DNA from: JALSRK01 sp964461995 | GTDB lineage: Bacteria > Acidobacteriota > Terriglobia > Bryobacterales > Bryobacteraceae | NCBI GenBank assembly: GCA_964461995.1 | Contig: CAYWXL010000016.1 | Coordinates: forward strand, 1 to 64,000 | Direction: 5' to 3' | Length of the DNA stretch: 64,000 nucleotides | Part shown: piece by piece, positions 16,858 to 25,634 of the stretch | How positions within the stretch are numbered: the first letter of the stretch is position 1 | Layout of the letters: every line of letters starts with the position of its first letter | The notes under the pieces: model-generated | What the model was told of the DNA's origin: nothing | What the model saw: the letters and a program-made list of their open reading frames with translations, nothing else | Database searches by the model: none | Translations under genes and position numbers: made by a program

Positions 16858-17706
16858 TCACACGCGGTCCAGCACGGCCCGGACGGCGCGGATGTAATCC
16901 GGCGAGGTGCCGCAACAGCCGCCGATGTAAGAGGCTCCGGCCTCGACGAGGCGCGGCACGTGCGAGGCGAACTCCTCAGGGGAGGTCGTGTAGACAACCT
17001 CGCCGCCGCGGATCTCCGGAACTCCCGCGTTCGCCTTGATCCAGATGGGCAGTTTCGTCGCCGCGCGCAACCGTTCGCAGACCGGAACGTAGCCGGCGAT
17101 GCCGTTGCCGCAGTTGGCGCCGATCACGTCGGCCCCGGCCTCGGCCAGCTCCTCGGCGGCCTGCTCCGGAGTGACGCCCATCATCGTGCGGTCCTTGTTC
17201 TTCCCGGAGTCGTAAACCATGCAGGCGACGGTAAACAGTCCGGTGGCTTTGGCCGCGGCGAGCGCGATTTTGGCCTCGGCCAAATCGGACATCGTCTCGA
17301 TCACCAGGGCGTCGGCGCCCGCTTCCGCGAGAGCTTCGACCTGCTCGCTGAAGGCTGCGCGCAGTTCGTCCTCGGTGACGTCGCCGGTCATGAGCAGTTT
17401 TCCCGAGGGGCCGATAGAGGCGAAGACTTTGGCCCGTTCGCCGGCGGCACGCTTGGAGATCTCCACGCCGGCCCGGTTCACGGCCCGCACATCCACGGAG
17501 GGATCTTTCTCCCGCAATACGATCCGGTTTGCCCGAAATGTGTTCGTCAACACGATCTCGCTGCCGGCTTCCACGTACAGCCGCGGCACCTCCTCGACCA
17601 GTTCCGGACGGGTGAGATTCCATAGGTCCGGCAGGTCTCCAGGCGGCAGGCCGCGAACCTGGAGTTGGGTTCCCCACGCTCCGTCGGTCAGTATCGGTTT
17701 GGACAT
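16858..17706 (-). CDS. Homocysteine S-methyltransferase-family protein (MetH N-domain-like)
   Basis: 282 residues forming a single HMT barrel. It opens with ILTDGAWGTQLQ and carries the two zinc-ligand sites, GANCGNG in mid-protein and GGCCGTS near the C-terminus, as in MetH and betaine-homocysteine methyltransferases. Such domains activate a thiol on zinc for transfer of a methyl group to or from methylcobalamin. MetH's folate, B12 and activation domains are absent; a separate corrinoid protein is encoded just upstream (15 bp gap). The acceptor may be homocysteine, or the reaction may run toward another thiol; the sequence does not decide. ATG at 17706. Confidence 0.88.
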   Translation of the reverse strand: MSKPILTDGAWGTQLQVRGLPPGDLPDLWNLTRPELVEEVPRLYVEAGSEIVLTNTFRANRIVLREKDPSVDVRAVNRAGVEISKRAAGERAKVFASIGPSGKLLMTGDVTEDELRAAFSEQVEALAEAGADALVIETMSDLAEAKIALAAAKATGLFTVACMVYDSGKNKDRTMMGVTPEQAAEELAEAGADVIGANCGNGIAGYVPVCERLRAATKLPIWIKANAGVPEIRGGEVVYTTSPEEFASHVPRLVEAGASYIGGCCGTSPDYIRAVRAVLDRV

Positions 17707-17721
17707 GAGCGGCCCGCGACC

Positions 17722-18357
17722 TCAGGCGGCAATCAATTCACGCGCTTTGGCCACCGCCGTGGAAGCGTTGTCGGCGTAGCCGTCGGCGCCGATCTCAGCG
17801 GCGTACTCCGGCGTGACCGGCGCGCCGCCCACCATCACCTTGACCTTCTCCCGGACACCGGCCTGGTTCAGCGCCTCGATCGTGGTTTTCATAGCGGGCA
17901 TCGTCACCGTCAGCAACGCCGACATGCAAACGAGGTTGGGCTTCTCCTTCTCGACGGCCTCGATGAACTTCTCGGCGGCGACGTCAGAGCCGAGATCGAC
18001 GACGCGGAACCCCGCGCCTTCGAGCATCGAAGCCACCAAATTCTTACCGATATCGTGCAAGTCCCCTTTCACGGTGCCGATGACCACCGTTCCGATGGGT
18101 TCGGCGCCCGAGGCGGCGAGCAGCGGTTGAATCAGCTTCAGCGCTCCCTTCATCGCCCGCGCCGCCAGCAGCAGCTCCGGGACAAAGAATTCCTCGCACT
18201 CGAACTTCTTGCCGGCCTCGTTCATGGCCGGGATCATCGCCTCGTGGATCAGTTGTTGAGGGTCGATCTTCTCGGCGAGGGCCTGTTCGGTGACGGCCAC
18301 CGCCGTCTTCTGGTCTCCGTACAAGATCGCGTCGTGCAGTTTCTTCAAGTCAGCCAT
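17722..18357 (-). CDS. Corrinoid (B12-binding) methyl-carrier protein
   Basis: 211 residues. Residues 1-85 are the helical cap domain (LIHEAMIPAMNEAGKKFECEE, then the VPELLLAARAM helix). Residues 90-211 are the Rossmann-like B12 domain with the base-off ligand motif GDLHDIGKN (DxHxxG), SALLTVTM and GGAPVTPEYA. Proteins of this type (MtaC/MtbC/MtgC-like) shuttle methyl groups between two methyltransferases. It is the first gene of the operon 18357-14545, with AGGGGG upstream of the ATG. The Shine-Dalgarno lies inside a perfect palindrome, CCCCTAGGGG (18364-18373). A minus-strand TAGAAT further upstream could be a -10. No cobalamin riboswitch is visible in the 123-bp upstream gap. Confidence 0.92.
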   Translation of the reverse strand: MADLKKLHDAILYGDQKTAVAVTEQALAEKIDPQQLIHEAMIPAMNEAGKKFECEEFFVPELLLAARAMKGALKLIQPLLAASGAEPIGTVVIGTVKGDLHDIGKNLVASMLEGAGFRVVDLGSDVAAEKFIEAVEKEKPNLVCMSALLTVTMPAMKTTIEALNQAGVREKVKVMVGGAPVTPEYAAEIGADGYADNASTAVAKARELIAA

Positions 18358-18480
18358 ATCAACCCCCTAGGGGCGTCAGAGCGCAAATGAAATGACCTTG
18401 AGCGCTTTCGCGCCCACTGATTCTATCAGAAGACAGCAATCCCCAGGCCGGAAATTCCGATATGCTGACCGTGTGATCTC

Positions 18481-19572
18481 ATGCTCCTGAAACGCCGTGT
18501 CTTCGCAAAGTTGGCTCTCAGCGCCGCGGCTGCCCCGGCGTGGTCCCGAAAGCGTCCGGAGTCCTTCGAACTCCGCCGCGGCACGAACGTCTCCCACTGG
18601 CTCTCGCAGAGCAAGCGGAGGGGACAAGAGCGCCGCCGCTACTTCCAGCGGAGCGACGTGGAGTTCCTCGCACGACTGGGCCTGGACCATCTCCGGATCC
18701 CCGTCGATGAGGAGCAGCTATGGGACGAGGAGGGCCGGAAGGACACCGAGGCCTTCGGCCTGCTGCAGAACGCCCTCGACTGGTGCGAAGAGTTCAATCT
18801 GAAGGCGGTAGTGGACCTTCACATCCTCCGCTCGCACCATTTCAACCGCCAAGAGAGACCGCTGTGGACGCAGCCGGAAGCCCAAGAGCGCTTCCTCGAA
18901 TGCTGGCGGGACCTATCAGAAGAATTGAGGCGGCGCCCTCTCGGCCTGGTCGCCTATGAGCTGATGAACGAGCCGGTGGCCGACGATCCGGACGACTGGA
19001 ACCGCCTTGTGGCCCGCGCCGTGGCCGTCGTCCGGGAGACCGAGCCGGAGCGCAAGATTGTCATCGGATCGAACCGTTGGCAGTCCGTCCACACGTTCCA
19101 GGATTTGCGGGTACCCGAAAACGATCCGAACATCATCCTCAGCTTCCACTTCTACCACCCGATGGCGCTCACGCATTACCGGGCGGGGTGGACGAAGGTG
19201 GGCGAATACGACGGACCCGTGCGCTATCCGGGGCGTCTGGTTCCCAAGAAAATCTTCGCGCAGCTTCCGGAGGGATTGAAACGCGCCATGGATCCGGAAC
19301 GGATCGTCTTCAACCGCAAAACGATCCGCGAATTGATCGGCAAGCCCGTGGCCGTGGCCCGCAGGCTGGGTTTGCCGCTCTATTGCGGCGAGTGGGGCTG
19401 CTACTACAAAGCGCCGATGGATTCGCGCTTGCGCTGGTACCGAGACGTGCGGCGCGTCTTGGAACAAAACGGCATCGCTTGGGCCACCTGGGACTACAAA
19501 GGTGGTTTCGGGCTGGTCCGGGACGGGAGGCCGGTCAAGAAGCTGATCCGGACCTTGGGCCTGCGGATTTGA
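18481..19572 (+). CDS. GH5-family glycoside hydrolase, Tat-type signal
   Basis: 363 residues. The N-terminus, LKRRVFAKLALSAAAAPA, is a twin-arginine-like signal. The rest is a TIM-barrel cellulase-fold protein: RGTNVSHW near the start, LRIPVD, the acid/base site ELMNEPV (E164) and the nucleophile in LYCGEWG (E304), both placed as in GH5. It should cleave beta-glycosidic bonds outside the cytoplasmic membrane; substrate is not predictable. The ATG at 18481 lacks a strong Shine-Dalgarno. Its last 38 bases overlap the convergent diacylglycerol-kinase-like gene, so transcripts of the two would be antisense at their ends. Confidence 0.86.
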   Translation: MLLKRRVFAKLALSAAAAPAWSRKRPESFELRRGTNVSHWLSQSKRRGQERRRYFQRSDVEFLARLGLDHLRIPVDEEQLWDEEGRKDTEAFGLLQNALDWCEEFNLKAVVDLHILRSHHFNRQERPLWTQPEAQERFLECWRDLSEELRRRPLGLVAYELMNEPVADDPDDWNRLVARAVAVVRETEPERKIVIGSNRWQSVHTFQDLRVPENDPNIILSFHFYHPMALTHYRAGWTKVGEYDGPVRYPGRLVPKKIFAQLPEGLKRAMDPERIVFNRKTIRELIGKPVAVARRLGLPLYCGEWGCYYKAPMDSRLRWYRDVRRVLEQNGIAWATWDYKGGFGLVRDGRPVKKLIRTLGLRI

Positions 19573-20506
19573 GCGAGCCGGGCGGCGCGACCAGGAGCCG
19601 CATCGCTTTCGGTACGACGCTGATCTCCACCGGCAGCATGCCGAGACCCTCGCCATCCACCTCGATGCGGACCGTTTCCGTCGCTTCGGCGCGAAGGCGC
19701 TGCACCCGGAAATGACGGACTTTGGGGTACTCGTAAATCTTTCCCGAGTACAGATAGTCCTGGTTGCGCAATACGGTCAACGGTCCCAGGTACTCGATCA
19801 CAGTGACCTCGAGCCAGCCGTCGTCGAGCTTCGCTCCCGGGCAGACGTACATGCCGCCGCCGTGGTACATGCCGTTGCCCACGGCGATGTTCAGGACCCG
19901 GTAGCGCTTCGCCTGGGCGGAGCCGTCCAGATAAAGGCCGATGACAGCGGGACGGTAGACGAGGAAGCCGAGCAAGGTCGCGTAAAGAAACGCCACGCGA
20001 CCGCTGAAGCGGCTGAAAATGTTCTTCGCCCGGACACAGACCTCACCACCCATGCCCATGCTGGTCACGTTGATGAAGTACCGCTGGGCCGGGCGGCCTT
20101 CGTGCGTGATGTACTGGATTTTGCCCAGATCGATCTCCATCGGCTCGGCCGCGGCCAGGGCTTCGATCATGTCGTCGAGCCGGGTCGGAATCTTCAGGGT
20201 CCGCCGGAAATCGCCGCCGGTGCCCATAGGCAGGAGCCCGAGGCAGGCGCCGGGGCGCACCGGGCGGTCGTTCTCCACGAAACCGTTGGCAATCTCGTTG
20301 TAAGTGCCGTCGCCGCCCACGCCGATGATGCGGTCGAATCCATCCCGCAACAGCTCCCGCGTCAGTTCGATGGCGTGTCCCGGCCGCTCGGTGAAACGGA
20401 CCTCCAGGGAGCCGAAGCGCTGGGCCAGCCGCCGTTCCACTTTCTGCCAGCGTTTGGCCGCCTTCCCACTGGCCGCGTGCGGATTGGCGATGACGGCGGT
20501 CTTCAT
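19535..20506 (-). CDS. Diacylglycerol/lipid kinase-like protein (YegS/DagK family)
   Basis: 323 residues. It has the DAGK catalytic core: ANPHAASGKAAKRW at the N-terminus, VGGDGTYNEIANG (the GGDGT nucleotide loop) and LLPMGTGGDFRR. The second, beta-sandwich domain follows, with the conserved GNGMYHGGGMYVCPGAKLDDG. It would phosphorylate a lipid hydroxyl (diacylglycerol or similar) at the membrane. The ATG at 20506 overlaps the preceding epimerase's TGA as ATGA. It closes the six-gene lipid operon that starts at 27164. The 3' end overlaps the GH5 gene convergently by 38 bp. Confidence 0.88.
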   Translation of the reverse strand: MKTAVIANPHAASGKAAKRWQKVERRLAQRFGSLEVRFTERPGHAIELTRELLRDGFDRIIGVGGDGTYNEIANGFVENDRPVRPGACLGLLPMGTGGDFRRTLKIPTRLDDMIEALAAAEPMEIDLGKIQYITHEGRPAQRYFINVTSMGMGGEVCVRAKNIFSRFSGRVAFLYATLLGFLVYRPAVIGLYLDGSAQAKRYRVLNIAVGNGMYHGGGMYVCPGAKLDDGWLEVTVIEYLGPLTVLRNQDYLYSGKIYEYPKVRHFRVQRLRAEATETVRIEVDGEGLGMLPVEISVVPKAMRLLVAPPGSLKSAGPRSGSAS

Positions 20507-21492
20507 GGCAAGCGCTGCAACAGGTCGTCGATGGTATCCCGGAGGGTCTCCATCGGGTCGCGGGTCTGGAAGCCCAGCTCCCGCGCGGCCTTCTGCGAAC
20601 TGAAATACCAGTAGTACGAGGACATTTCGATCGTCGCGTCGTCCATCTTGAACTCGCGCCCGATCAGGGGGAACAGACGCCGCAGCAGCCGGCCGCTCCA
20701 AAGCGCCAGCTTGGGCGGCAACTTCAACCGCGGGGCCTTCCGGCCGGTGAGCTCGGCCACCCGCTCAATGATTTGCTGGAAGCTCCAGTTCGGCCCGCCG
20801 AGCAGGTAACGCTCTCCCGGCCTTCCCTTCTCCATGGCGAGCGCCAGGCCCCTGGCTGCATCACGGGCATCCACAAAACACATCCCGCCGCGGGGCAGGG
20901 CCATGATCTGGCCTTCGAGGAACAGGGCGATATCTCCGGTCGAAGATCCCATGTCGTCGCCGGGTCCCAGCAGCAGGCCCGGGTTCACAATGACGAGGGG
21001 CAGATCGTGGTCCCGCACATACGAGAGAGCCAGCCGCTCAGCTTCGGCCTTGCTCTCGTAATAAGGCCAGCGCCGGATCAGATCCTCCGGATAGTCCGCG
21101 GTTTCATCGAGAACTTTCGGTTCCCAGCTCACGGCGATCGTGCCGGAGGAAGAAACGGCGACGATCTTGTCGGGACGATGCTTGACAGCGGCCTCGCAGA
21201 TATTCCGCGTACCCCCGACGTGGACATCGAAGAGCCGGCCGCGGTCCCGCGGATCACGCGATACGATCCCGGCGAGGTGGTATACCTGGCCGCAGCCTTC
21301 CATCGCCTTCTCCACCTGGCGGGCGTCGCAGATGTTTCCGGAAACCACTTCGAAGCCGGGACGCCCTTCCCAAGGACACGGCCCGTAGCTGAAAATCCGC
21401 AACGTGGGACAGCCGGGCTGCGAACGCAAGTGAGCCACGAGGTGCTTGCCGAGGAAGCCGGTGGCGCCCGTGATTAGGATCGGCCGGCTCAT
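20503..21492 (-). CDS. NAD(P)-dependent epimerase/dehydratase (extended SDR)
   Basis: 329 residues. The Rossmann start is ITGATGFLGKHL (GxxGxxG), followed by YHLAGIVSRDP, VSSSGTIAVS and the catalytic YYESKAEAE (YxxxK). The middle resembles dihydroflavonol-reductase/sugar-epimerase-like SDRs such as those found in hopanoid or glycolipid loci; substrate is unknown. ATG at 21492 with GAGGGGAG just upstream. It is separated from the preceding HAD gene by 93 bp and coupled to the kinase gene by a four-base overlap. In the lipid operon it could make or modify a lipid head group. Confidence 0.85.
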   Translation of the reverse strand: MSRPILITGATGFLGKHLVAHLRSQPGCPTLRIFSYGPCPWEGRPGFEVVSGNICDARQVEKAMEGCGQVYHLAGIVSRDPRDRGRLFDVHVGGTRNICEAAVKHRPDKIVAVSSSGTIAVSWEPKVLDETADYPEDLIRRWPYYESKAEAERLALSYVRDHDLPLVIVNPGLLLGPGDDMGSSTGDIALFLEGQIMALPRGGMCFVDARDAARGLALAMEKGRPGERYLLGGPNWSFQQIIERVAELTGRKAPRLKLPPKLALWSGRLLRRLFPLIGREFKMDDATIEMSSYYWYFSSQKAARELGFQTRDPMETLRDTIDDLLQRLP

Positions 21493-21585
21493 CTCCCCTC
21501 CCTCGGAAGCGGGCCCACGTCCGGCGTCTCACAAATCTTGCAGGCGTCTCGTGACAAGTCGGTTCGTATAAGCTCCAAGAACATG

Positions 21586-22257
21586 TCAGTCTAAATGGTT
21601 CCTGTGTTTCAAGTCGAGCACCGGCCAGCCCCTCCGCCGGGCGATCCGGCGCAGTCGGCGTCCGGGATGCACCACCGCCGGCAGCCCGACGGCCTCGAGC
21701 ATGGGCAGATCCGAGAGGCTGTCCGAGTACGCTTTCGAACGGGCGATATCGCCGCCGAACTCCTCGCAAAGCCGTTTCATGGCAGCAACCTTCTCAGCCT
21801 CCGCAATCAGTGGCGGCGCAATGTCGCCAGTGGCCGCTCCATCCACGAAAACAAGGCGGTTGGCGATGACGTGGTCGAATCCGAAGTATCTCACCAACGG
21901 GCCCAGGGCAAAGTCAAGGCTGCCGGTGACTAGCACGGCGACGAAGCCCGCGGCCTTGTCGGCCTCCACCAAGGCTTTGGATCCCGGAAAGAGATTGGGC
22001 CGGAAAACCTCCTCGAAAAGCCCCTCGGCCTCCCGCTCCATCCAGTCCCGGCGCATGCCGCGGTAGAAGCGGTAGAAAAAAACGTTGAACGCCCGCCGGG
22101 AATACAGCTCGAGCGCCAACAGCGCAGGGACCGAAACCAGCAGCTTCGCCATCCGCCGCCGGGAGCCGAGGCGCCGCGCATACCAAACGTACTGGGTCAC
22201 CACGTTGCTTGCGACCAAGGTGCCGTCCAGGTCGTAAAAGGCGAACCGCCGCGCCAT
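21586..22257 (-). CDS. HAD-IB phosphatase (SerB/PSPase-like)
   Basis: 223 residues. The motif I sequence FYDLDGTLVASN contains the nucleophilic Asp (DxDGT), motif II is VLVTGS, and motif III/IV is YSDSLSDLPMLEAVG. Helical cap residues lie between them, including basic and aromatic stretches (FFYRFYRGMRRDWMERE). HAD-IB proteins in lipid operons often dephosphorylate lipid or glycerol phosphates; some are fused to acyltransferases. It follows plsY by only 3 bp. The substrate is inferred to be a phospholipid intermediate because of context. Confidence 0.85.
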   Translation of the reverse strand: MARRFAFYDLDGTLVASNVVTQYVWYARRLGSRRRMAKLLVSVPALLALELYSRRAFNVFFYRFYRGMRRDWMEREAEGLFEEVFRPNLFPGSKALVEADKAAGFVAVLVTGSLDFALGPLVRYFGFDHVIANRLVFVDGAATGDIAPPLIAEAEKVAAMKRLCEEFGGDIARSKAYSDSLSDLPMLEAVGLPAVVHPGRRLRRIARRRGWPVLDLKHRNHLD

Positions 22258-22260
22258 CGC

Positions 22261-22857
22261 TCAGCCGGACCTCGCCGCGGCGATGCGCCGCAAGTTATCG
22301 CGGTGACGCCAAGTGACGATGGCGAGCATCAGCACGGCCATCGAACCCAGCAACGGCCCTTGGAGAAGCCCGACAAGGGCGGCGAACACGGCCCAGCAAG
22401 TCAGCGACGCAATGGCGCCCGATTCCGGCCACCCCCTCTTCTTTCCCACGACGCGCAGCAAGACGTAGCCGGCCACGCAGCCGAGCGCCAAGGCCGGGTA
22501 CAGAACGAGCATGACGCCGGCCGACGTGGCAATCCCCTTGCCGCCGCGGAACCCCAGCCACGGGGTGTAACAGTGCCCGAGCATCACGGCGAAGCCGAGC
22601 AGCCAGGCAACGGTCACCGGCTCCCCCGGCCGGTAGAGCAACGTAACAGCCGCGATTCCCTTCCCCAGGTCGCCCGCCAGACAAATGACCGAACGGCGCT
22701 TGCTCACCCGGAGCACATTGTTGAAACCCGGGTTGCCCGAGCCCACCTTCCGGATGTCGATGCCGCTGCCCCACATTGCAACGATCGCGAAGGGGATGGA
22801 TCCCATCAAGAACGCAGCGGCCAGGCGGAGCAGCAGGTCGGGCGCAAACTCAGGCAT
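22261..22857 (-). CDS. plsY: Glycerol-3-phosphate acyltransferase PlsY
   Basis: 198 residues of an integral membrane protein with about five helices and the three PlsY motifs: GSGNPGFNNVLRV near residue 40, GHCYTPWLGFRGGKG in the middle and a C-terminal helix before WRHRDN. PlsY transfers an acyl group from acyl-phosphate to the sn-1 position of glycerol-3-phosphate at the inner membrane. The ATG at 22857 begins the conserved region; it overlaps the acyl-AMP-ligase gene by 8 bp. The usual N of the first motif is kept (SGNPG). Confidence 0.9.
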   Translation of the reverse strand: MPEFAPDLLLRLAAAFLMGSIPFAIVAMWGSGIDIRKVGSGNPGFNNVLRVSKRRSVICLAGDLGKGIAAVTLLYRPGEPVTVAWLLGFAVMLGHCYTPWLGFRGGKGIATSAGVMLVLYPALALGCVAGYVLLRVVGKKRGWPESGAIASLTCWAVFAALVGLLQGPLLGSMAVLMLAIVTWRHRDNLRRIAAARSG

Positions 22858-25624
22858 GGTACTCTCCGATGGCTTCCCGGGTCCGGTCGCGCAGGGCAAG
22901 CAGGTCGCCCGGTCCACCGGTCTCCAAAGCCTCCCGGATGACGATCATCGTGGCCCGGCGGGCCCGCACCCGCTCGGGTCCTGGCTGTTGCGCGGTACGC
23001 TGGCGGATCGAGACGGGGTGCAAGGGGGCCCCCATCTCGAGGGCGGCGCGGAAAGGATCGATCCGATACCGGGAGCGGGAAACGGCCTCTCCGACCCGGC
23101 TGTCCGGGAAGCAGACCACGAGGCGGTCGGCCTCCAGCGCCTTTCGCACCCGGGCGCGGACGTGGCCCGCCACCGGGACAGCCGAACCCTCGTCTGTTCC
23201 CAGAACGAGCGGCTCCAGGAGCCAGGCGAGAGTGCGCGGCAACCCCAGCAGGGCGGCCCGGTCGGCGAACCGCACGGGTCCGGGCAGGGCCGCCGCCACC
23301 GCGAGCGGATCGAAGAGCCCCGAGCGATTGGCGACCAGGACAGCGGAACATCCTGCTTCGAGCAGTTCCGCTCCCTGGAGGGAGAAGCGCTGGGCGTGCA
23401 GCCAAAGGATGGCCCGGCACGCCGGAGGGATCCAGCGCACCTGTCGGGTGACTCGCACCGCCACCCCGACGGCCAGCGCCGCCGCAGCCCCGATCGCGTT
23501 CGTCAACTGGCGCCCCACGGCCACCCGCGTGCGGTGCACAGCGAGAACGGCCAGCGATCCGATGTTCTCCCACCGCAACCGGAGGATCTGAAGCCAGGGC
23601 GGGCGGTTATAGGTCCGCAACCGGCCCCGCTGATAAAGGGAGCGGATCTCGTTGCGACGGATCTTGCCGTTGGGAGTACGGGGCAAGCAACCGGGCGCGA
23701 CAAGCTGGATGCGGTCCGGCGGCATCCCCAAGTAGGAGTCCACCACGCGGGTGATTTCCGCCTCGATGCGCCGGAAGTCCTCCTGCGTGTTGGCTCCCGT
23801 CTCGGCGACGACGACCAGCAGCTCGGCCCCGGCGACGCCGTCTGGAACCCCGAACGCCACGGCCGAACCCGGCACGACGCCGGGGACGCTCCCTAACGCC
23901 GCCTCGACGTGCAGCGGGTTCATCACGCGCCCCGCTTTGACGATCGCCTCCTTACTCCGCCCGGTGAAAAAGAACTCGCCGCCGGCGAGGTAACCGTAAT
24001 CGCCGCTATCCACCCAGCCGCCTTCCCGGCGGGCGGCGGTGGTGGCCGCTGGATCCCGGTAGTAGCCCTTCATCGTCGTCGCGCCGCGGAACAGCAAGCG
24101 GCCGACGGTGCGCTCGGGCACTTCCCCGCCCTGCTCGTCTACGAGCCGGATCTCCTGGCCCGGGATCGGACGGCCGTTGGCAAAGAAGCAGAGTGCGGTG
24201 GGGTCGCCGGGCGCGGCGGGCACGGCCCGGCCCTCGGTTTCAAACTCCTTGCGCCGGATCCGGTCGCGCACTGGCAAACGGCCGACCGGGGGCATGGTCA
24301 GCGCAACGCTTGCCTCGGCGAGCCCGTAGCAGGGCAGAAACGCTTCGGCCCGGAAACCGTAAGGCGCGAACCGCTCCGTGAAGCGGTCCACCGTGGAGGG
24401 CAGCACGGGCTCGCCCGCGTTCACTGCGACGCGCCACGAACTCAAGTCGAGGCCTTCCAGCTTCCAAGCTGGAATGCGGCGGGTGCACAGCTCATAGGCG
24501 AAGTTGGGACCGGCCGATAAGGTTCCGCGCGATTCGTGGAGCGCCCACAGCCACCGCTCCGGCGCCTGCAGAAACTCCAGCGGGGAAAAGACGGTCAGCG
24601 GAACACTGTAGTAGAGGCTGAACAGCCAACAGCCGATCAGCCCGAGATCACTGTAAAGGGGCAGCCAGCTTACCAGCGCGTCGCCCGGGCGCACCTCGAC
24701 GGCGGCGCCGATTCCCCGGATGTTGTTCAGAACGTTGGCGTGGGTCAGGGCCACGGGCTTGGGATCTCCCGTGGAGCCCGAGGTGAACTGCAGCACGGCC
24801 AGCTCCGGCAACCGCACGGAGCCGAACCCGAGCCTACCGCGGGCCCGCCGGAGTTGCTTCATCGTGGTCACCTCGACGAGCGAGGGGACCATGACCCGCA
24901 AAAGCTGCACCACACCCCGCACCTCGGGGAACGCGATGAGATACCGGACGCCCGCCCGCCGCAGCACCACTACCTGGCGGCGCACGTAGTCCTCGATCCG
25001 GTCCGGCCGGGTAGGGGGATACACGGGCACCGGCACGCCGCCGGCGAACATCACACCGAAGAACGCCGCGAAGAAGTCCGCTGAAGTCGGCAACATCACC
25101 GCCACCGTCTCCGCCGGGCGGAGTCCGAGATCCGCCAGGCCTGCGGCGATGAGGGAAGCCTGCTCGTAGAGCGAGCCGTAAGTGATGGCTTCGCCGCGGC
25201 GGCCTTCCAGGACGTGCAAGTGCACGCGCCCCGGGTCGGTCTCCGCGTGGAGCGTCAGCACTTCCGCCAAGGTCGCCGCGCCGGTGGGCTCGCTAAGGGA
25301 CTCTTCGGGAGGCGGAGGGATTCGATAGCGGGTGTCCGAAGCGGCCCGACGGCTGCTGTCCAGAATCGCCTTCACCCAGCCAGCCGGAGTTTCCGCCTCC
25401 TCCACCAGGTTGGCCGGCAAGGTGACCTCGAAAGCTGCCTCGCAGCGCACCAGAAACTCGGCTAGATCGGACGCGGCCAGTCCGAGCTCCCGCTGGAGAT
25501 TCGTCTTCAGACGCAACCCGCCCGAGGGCTCCGCCCTGCCGCGCTCGGCAAGCCACCCTCGCAGCAGTTCAAGAAGCTGCCGCTCGACAGAGCCTGCTTG
25601 CAGTTGCGTGGTTGGACCCGACAT
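22850..25624 (-). CDS. Three-domain protein: ACP-like, fatty acyl-AMP ligase, acyltransferase-like
   Basis: 924 residues. Residues 1-95 resemble an acyl carrier protein, but the expected LGLDSL reads LGLAASDL, so the phosphopantetheine Ser appears to be Ala51, with a Ser one step later. Residues about 115-670 are an adenylating ligase of FAAL type (FTSGSTGDPKPV, SWLPLYSDLGLIG, YGLAEAS, PRTPNGKIRRNE). Residues about 720-924 resemble a PlsC/LPLAT domain, yet the HxxxxD box reads RSGLFD and the FPEGTR box reads FPDSRVGE. So it should activate a fatty acid as acyl-AMP, while carrier and acyltransferase functions look altered. It overlaps plsY and is 10 bp after the reductase gene. ATG at 25624. 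Confidence 0.85.
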   Translation of the reverse strand: MSGPTTQLQAGSVERQLLELLRGWLAERGRAEPSGGLRLKTNLQRELGLAASDLAEFLVRCEAAFEVTLPANLVEEAETPAGWVKAILDSSRRAASDTRYRIPPPPEESLSEPTGAATLAEVLTLHAETDPGRVHLHVLEGRRGEAITYGSLYEQASLIAAGLADLGLRPAETVAVMLPTSADFFAAFFGVMFAGGVPVPVYPPTRPDRIEDYVRRQVVVLRRAGVRYLIAFPEVRGVVQLLRVMVPSLVEVTTMKQLRRARGRLGFGSVRLPELAVLQFTSGSTGDPKPVALTHANVLNNIRGIGAAVEVRPGDALVSWLPLYSDLGLIGCWLFSLYYSVPLTVFSPLEFLQAPERWLWALHESRGTLSAGPNFAYELCTRRIPAWKLEGLDLSSWRVAVNAGEPVLPSTVDRFTERFAPYGFRAEAFLPCYGLAEASVALTMPPVGRLPVRDRIRRKEFETEGRAVPAAPGDPTALCFFANGRPIPGQEIRLVDEQGGEVPERTVGRLLFRGATTMKGYYRDPAATTAARREGGWVDSGDYGYLAGGEFFFTGRSKEAIVKAGRVMNPLHVEAALGSVPGVVPGSAVAFGVPDGVAGAELLVVVAETGANTQEDFRRIEAEITRVVDSYLGMPPDRIQLVAPGCLPRTPNGKIRRNEIRSLYQRGRLRTYNRPPWLQILRLRWENIGSLAVLAVHRTRVAVGRQLTNAIGAAAALAVGVAVRVTRQVRWIPPACRAILWLHAQRFSLQGAELLEAGCSAVLVANRSGLFDPLAVAAALPGPVRFADRAALLGLPRTLAWLLEPLVLGTDEGSAVPVAGHVRARVRKALEADRLVVCFPDSRVGEAVSRSRYRIDPFRAALEMGAPLHPVSIRQRTAQQPGPERVRARRATMIVIREALETGGPGDLLALRDRTREAIGEYHA

Positions 25625-25634
25625 ATGGTCAACT

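Noticed and set aside
18358..18480. Cobalamin riboswitch upstream of the corrinoid operon
   Set aside because: The gap is too short (123 bp) and no B12 box was seen. Only a CCCCTAGGGG palindrome overlapping the Shine-Dalgarno is evident.
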